From Pseudomonas gingeri (GTDB taxonomy: Bacteria > Pseudomonadota > Gammaproteobacteria > Pseudomonadales > Pseudomonadaceae), in NCBI RefSeq assembly GCF_013386115.1, contig NZ_JACAOR010000013.1:165011-229010 (forward strand): a stretch of 64,000 nt of DNA, in the 5' to 3' direction. Positions 61,130 through 64,000 of this stretch are shown here, in pieces. Position 1 is the first letter of the stretch; each line of letters begins with the position of its first letter. A program made the position numbers and the translations under genes. Below the pieces are notes generated by a model that was given only the letters and a program-made list of their open reading frames with translations, did not search any database and had not been told where the DNA came from.

Positions 61130-63040
61130 TCAGGACAGCGCTTCCAACTCCGCCTGCATGCTTTCCAGCACTTCCAGGGCTTCCATCCAGGCTTCTTCGA
61201 GTTCCGCCTCACGGACCTTGAGCCTGGCCTGGTCGGCCAGCAGGTCACGCAGCTCGTCCTTGCGGTCAGCTTCGTAGACCGCGCTGTCGCCGAGGCTCGC
61301 CTCGATCTTCGCCAGCCGCTCGTGCAGCTTGCCCAGCTCGGCTTCGAGCTTGTCGGCCTCGCGCTTGTGCGGGGCCAGTTGCTGACGCAACGCAGCCGCG
61401 GCCTGGCGCTGGGCCTTCTTGTCGGTCTTGTCCGCATTCACCGGCGTGTTGCTGACCGGAGCGTTGCGCTGGCGATACTCGACCAGCCAGCGGGCATAGT
61501 CTTCCAGGTCGCCGTCGAACTCCTCGACCTTGCCGTCAGCCACCAGGTAGAAATTGTCGGTGGTGCTCTTGAGCAGATGACGGTCGTGGGAGACCACCAG
61601 CACCGCACCGCTGAACTCCTGCAAGGCCATGGTCAGCGCCAGGCGCATTTCCAGGTCCAGGTGGTTGGTCGGTTCGTCGAGCAGCAACAGGTTCGGCCGT
61701 TCCCAGGCGATCAGGGCCAGCGCCAGGCGGGCTTTTTCACCGCCGGAGAAATTCAGCACCGGCTCGTCGATGCGCGCGCCACGGAAGTCGAACCCCCCGA
61801 GGAAGTCGCGCAGGGTCTGCTCGCGCTCGGTCGGTGCCAGGCGTTGCAGGTGCAGCAGCGGGCTGGCCTTGGCGTCCAGCGAGTCGAGCTGGTGCTGGGC
61901 GAAGTAGCCGACCACGGTGTTTTCACCGCGGGTCATGCGTCCCGCCAGCGGCGACAGCTCGCCAGCGAGGTTCTTGATCAGCGTCGACTTGCCTGCGCCA
62001 TTGGGGCCGAGCAAGCCGATCCGCGCGCCCGGGGTCAGTTGCAGCTTGACCTTCTCCAGGATGGTTTTCTCGCCATAACCCAGGCGGGCATCGGACAGGT
62101 CCAGCAACGGGCTGGAGATCTTGTGCGACTCGCGGAAGGTGAAGTCGAACGGCGAGTCGACGTGGGCCGCCGACAGCTCTTCCATCCGCTCCAGGGCCTT
62201 GATCCGGCTCTGCGCCTGGCGGGCCTTGGTGGCCTGGGCCTTGAAGCGGGCGATATAGCTTTCCATGTGCGCACGTTGCGCCTGCTGCTTCTCGTAGGCC
62301 TGTTGCTGCTGGGCCAGGCGCTCCGCACGGGCGCGCTCGAACGCGCTGTAGCCACCGCGATAGAGGGTGATCTTGCGCTGGTCGACATGGGCCACGTGAT
62401 CGACCACTTCGTCGAGGAAGTCGCGGTCGTGGGAAATCAGCAGCAAGGTGCCGGGGTAGCTCTTGAGCCACTCTTCCAGCCAGATGATCGCGTCGAGGTC
62501 GAGGTGGTTGGTCGGTTCGTCGAGCAGCAACAGGTCCGACGGACACATCAGTGCCTGCGCCAGGTTCAGGCGCATCCGCCATCCGCCGGAGAAATCGCCG
62601 ACCGGGCGGTCCATCTGCTCATTGGTGAAGCCCAGCCCGGCCAGCAGCTTGCGGGCCCGGGCGTCGGCGGTGTAGCCGTCGGCGCTGTCGAGCTCCGCGT
62701 GCAGGCGCGCCTGGGCAGCGCCATCGTGGGCCACCTCGGCCGCCGCCAGGTCGTGCTGCACCTGGCGCAGGCGTATGTCGCCATCGAGCACATAGTCGAC
62801 CGCCAGGCGGTCGAGGGTATCGACCTCCTGGCGCATGTGGGCGATACGCCAATCGGCCGGCAGGAAGCAGTCACCCGAGTCCGGGTGCAGCTCACCCCGC
62901 AACAGGGCGAACAGGCTGGATTTGCCGGCGCCGTTGGCACCGATGAGGCCGGCTTTATGGCCGGCGTGCAGGGTCAGCTCGGCGTCTTCTAGCAGACGTT
63001 GCGGGCCACGCTGTAAAGTCAGGTTCTGAAGTCGAATCAT
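61130..63040 (-). CDS. yheS: ABC-F family ribosome-associated ATPase YheS
   Basis: The protein has 636 residues from ATG 63040 (MIRLQNLTLQ). Two ABC domains have Walker A GANGAGKSS and GPNGAGKST, signatures FSGGWRMRLNLA and FSGGEKARLALA, and Walker B LLLLDEPTNHLDLD twice. Between them is the ABC-F linker, and the C terminus is a charged coiled coil (about 545-636). There is no membrane domain. ABC-F proteins act on the ribosome E site to resolve stalled translation; YheS is one of the four E. coli types. It is divergent from the TIGR02444 gene across 50 bp. Confidence 0.93.
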   Translation of the reverse strand: MIRLQNLTLQRGPQRLLEDAELTLHAGHKAGLIGANGAGKSSLFALLRGELHPDSGDCFLPADWRIAHMRQEVDTLDRLAVDYVLDGDIRLRQVQHDLAAAEVAHDGAAQARLHAELDSADGYTADARARKLLAGLGFTNEQMDRPVGDFSGGWRMRLNLAQALMCPSDLLLLDEPTNHLDLDAIIWLEEWLKSYPGTLLLISHDRDFLDEVVDHVAHVDQRKITLYRGGYSAFERARAERLAQQQQAYEKQQAQRAHMESYIARFKAQATKARQAQSRIKALERMEELSAAHVDSPFDFTFRESHKISSPLLDLSDARLGYGEKTILEKVKLQLTPGARIGLLGPNGAGKSTLIKNLAGELSPLAGRMTRGENTVVGYFAQHQLDSLDAKASPLLHLQRLAPTEREQTLRDFLGGFDFRGARIDEPVLNFSGGEKARLALALIAWERPNLLLLDEPTNHLDLEMRLALTMALQEFSGAVLVVSHDRHLLKSTTDNFYLVADGKVEEFDGDLEDYARWLVEYRQRNAPVSNTPVNADKTDKKAQRQAAAALRQQLAPHKREADKLEAELGKLHERLAKIEASLGDSAVYEADRKDELRDLLADQARLKVREAELEEAWMEALEVLESMQAELEALS

Positions 63041-63090
63041 AATGGCGGCGGAGTCTACCAGCTTCCCTCGCAACTGGCGCGGATCGAACC

Positions 63091-63555
63091 ATGCATGCTG
63101 ACCTGTGGACGTTTTCTCTCGAGACTTATGCCAAGCCCGGCGTGGAAGAAGCCTGCCTGGCCCTGCAGGCGCAGGGGGCGGATGTCTGCCTGATGCTCTG
63201 CGCGGCGTGGCTGGGGGTACGCGGCGTCAGCTGCGAGGCCGGGCGATTGGCGCAATTGCGCCTGGTCGCACAACCCTGGCAGGCGCAGGTGGTGCAGCCA
63301 CTCAGGCAATTGCGCGGGCAATGGCGGGCCATGGCGTTGCAGGACAACGAGCTGAAGGTACTGCGCGATCAGGTGAAGGCACTTGAACTGGAGGCGGAAC
63401 GCCAATTGCTGTTGCGCCTGGAAGGGTTGTGCCGGGACTGGCCACAGGGAATGGCCGACGATCTGATGGCGTGGCTGGACGGCAGCACCGCACAAGCGGC
63501 CCACCTGAGCCGCGACGCGCTGCAACAGCTGCGCGTCGCGGTGAGCCAGGCTTAG
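63091..63555 (+). CDS. TIGR02444-family protein
   Basis: The protein has 154 residues. The N-terminal motif MHADLWTFSLETYAKPGVEEACLALQAQGADVCLMLCAAWL identifies TIGR02444, a pseudomonad-conserved family of unknown function. The rest is helical, with charged stretches at 95-125. It is always found between yheS and algP in pseudomonads as far as I recall. Its TAG stop overlaps the algP stop region by 4 bp. Confidence 0.85.
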   Translation: MHADLWTFSLETYAKPGVEEACLALQAQGADVCLMLCAAWLGVRGVSCEAGRLAQLRLVAQPWQAQVVQPLRQLRGQWRAMALQDNELKVLRDQVKALELEAERQLLLRLEGLCRDWPQGMADDLMAWLDGSTAQAAHLSRDALQQLRVAVSQA

Positions 63556-64000
63556 GAAGCGCTGGTTGGGGTGCTGCTGGCGACCGGAGCCGGCGCTGGA
63601 GCAGTAACGGCTGGGGCCGGTGCAGCGGCTGCAGTCGGTGCCGGTGCTGCTGGAGCAGGTGCCGGAGTTGCAGGCTTGGCAACTGCTGGCTTGGCTACGG
63701 CTGGTTTGGCAGCAGCAGGTTTCGCCGCGGGCTTGGCAGCAGCCGGTTTGGCAGCAGCGGGTTTCGCCGCTGGCTTGGCGGCAGTCGGTTTGGCAACAGC
63801 AGGTTTTGCAGCCGGCTTGGCGGCAGCCGGTTTGGCAGCAACTGGTTTTGCAGCTGGCTTGGCGGCAGCGGTTTTAGCAGCCGCTGGTTTTGCAGCTGGC
63901 TTGGCGGCAGCCGGTTTGGCAGCGGCTGGTTTCGCCGCTGGCTTGGCAGCAGCGGGTTTGGCAGCGGCCGGTTTTGCAGCTGGCTTGGCGGCAGCGGTTT
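63552..64000 (-). CDS. algP: AlgP-like histone H1-like regulator, C-terminal part (5' end outside window)
   Basis: The minus frame from the right edge reads as lysine-alanine-proline repeats (KPAA, AAAKPAA, AKTAAAK) and ends in a Pro/Ala/Val/Thr tail, APVASSTPTSAS, with stop TAA at 63554-63552. This is the C-terminal repeat domain of AlgP (AlgR3), a DNA-binding, histone H1-like protein linked to alginate gene expression in P. aeruginosa. The N-terminal domain lies outside the window. The identity also follows from the order yheS-TIGR02444-algP. Confidence 0.88.
   Translation of the reverse strand, partial: TAAAKPAAKPAAAKPAAAKPAAKPAAAKPAAAKPAAKPAAAKTAAAKPAAKPVAAKPAAAKPAAKPAVAKPTAAKPAAKPAAAKPAAAKPAAKPAAAKPAVAKPAVAKPATPAPAPAAPAPTAAAAPAPAVTAPAPAPVASSTPTSAS
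63650..64000 (-). repeat. algP tandem repeats encoding Lys-Pro-Ala-Ala units
   Basis: From about 63650 to the edge, near-repeats of about 12 bp (GGTTTGGCAGC / GGCTTGGCGGC on the plus strand) recur with longer composite periods of 30-45 bp. They encode KPAA-type units in algP. Such repeats recombine readily, so copy number may vary between isolates. Confidence 0.8.

Noticed and set aside
63650..64000. CRISPR-like array at the right edge
   Set aside because: The repeats are short, contiguous and in frame in algP, with no unique spacers and no cas genes.

Overview
The window is a gene-dense, high-GC stretch of a Pseudomonas chromosome, most likely from the P. fluorescens complex. The evidence is a type III polyketide synthase of the PhlD type, fluorescent-pseudomonad REP palindromes, and a backbone order that, from memory, follows the P. 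aeruginosa PAO1 interval around PA5213-PA5253: gcvP/gcvH/gcvT, iron ABC transporter, ubiI-ubiH-pepP-ygfB, zapA-6S RNA-ygfA, yhiI-rbbA-yhhJ, glpT, ubiD, rho, trxA, ppx/ppk, hemB, FTR1, yheS and algP. The species cannot be fixed from the window alone.

Left edge (1-4559): the distal half of a 2,4-diacetylphloroglucinol (DAPG) cluster. It holds the end of a PhlC-like thiolase, phlB, phlD (phloroglucinol synthase), phlE (exporter) and a fifth gene whose sequence looks like the fumarylacetoacetase-hydrolase fold. phlA, phlF, phlG and phlH, if present, lie outside. The last gene overlaps the core gene gcvP tail to tail by 10 bp, so the accessory cluster ends there.

4550-20515: glycine cleavage genes gcvP, gcvH and gcvT, split by an opposite-strand DegT-family aminotransferase that is flanked by a 156-bp palindromic MITE-like element and a REP doublet. 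Next come a ferric-iron ABC transporter (binding protein and permease), the ubiquinone/peptidase run ubiI-ubiH-pepP-ygfB, and the divergent TIGR02449-zapA-6S RNA-ygfA set. A 52-residue membrane protein and an EVE-domain protein follow.

20643-37082: a yhiI-rbbA-yhhJ type efflux/ribosome-associated ABC operon, a FliL-related protein, quinone oxidoreductase, glpT behind a GlpR-like operator, a ChaC-type cyclotransferase, a TonB-dependent receptor, a small outer-membrane barrel, ubiD translationally coupled to a ferredoxin-reductase-like gene, and a two-domain O-acyltransferase.

37253-51499: rho and trxA with strong terminators, then a GntR-regulated polar amino-acid ABC transporter inserted before ppx/ppk. 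ppx has a Pho-box-like site. hemB, a DedA protein, a sterol-desaturase-like protein, elbB and a yaiI-family gene follow.

51502-64000: a cytochrome c-FTR1 iron permease fusion, a LysR regulator and a periplasmic isochorismatase-family hydrolase. Then comes the most interesting block (55280-60133): two paralogous COG3014-type lipoproteins, a YcfL-type lipoprotein, an LpoB-like lipoprotein and a secreted LpoB/CsgG-like protein. This is a candidate, poorly described envelope system. It is followed by a REP-rich patch with a 92-bp tandem duplication, an RhtB-type exporter, the ABC-F protein YheS, a TIGR02444 protein and the lysine/alanine/proline-repeat tail of AlgP running off the right edge.
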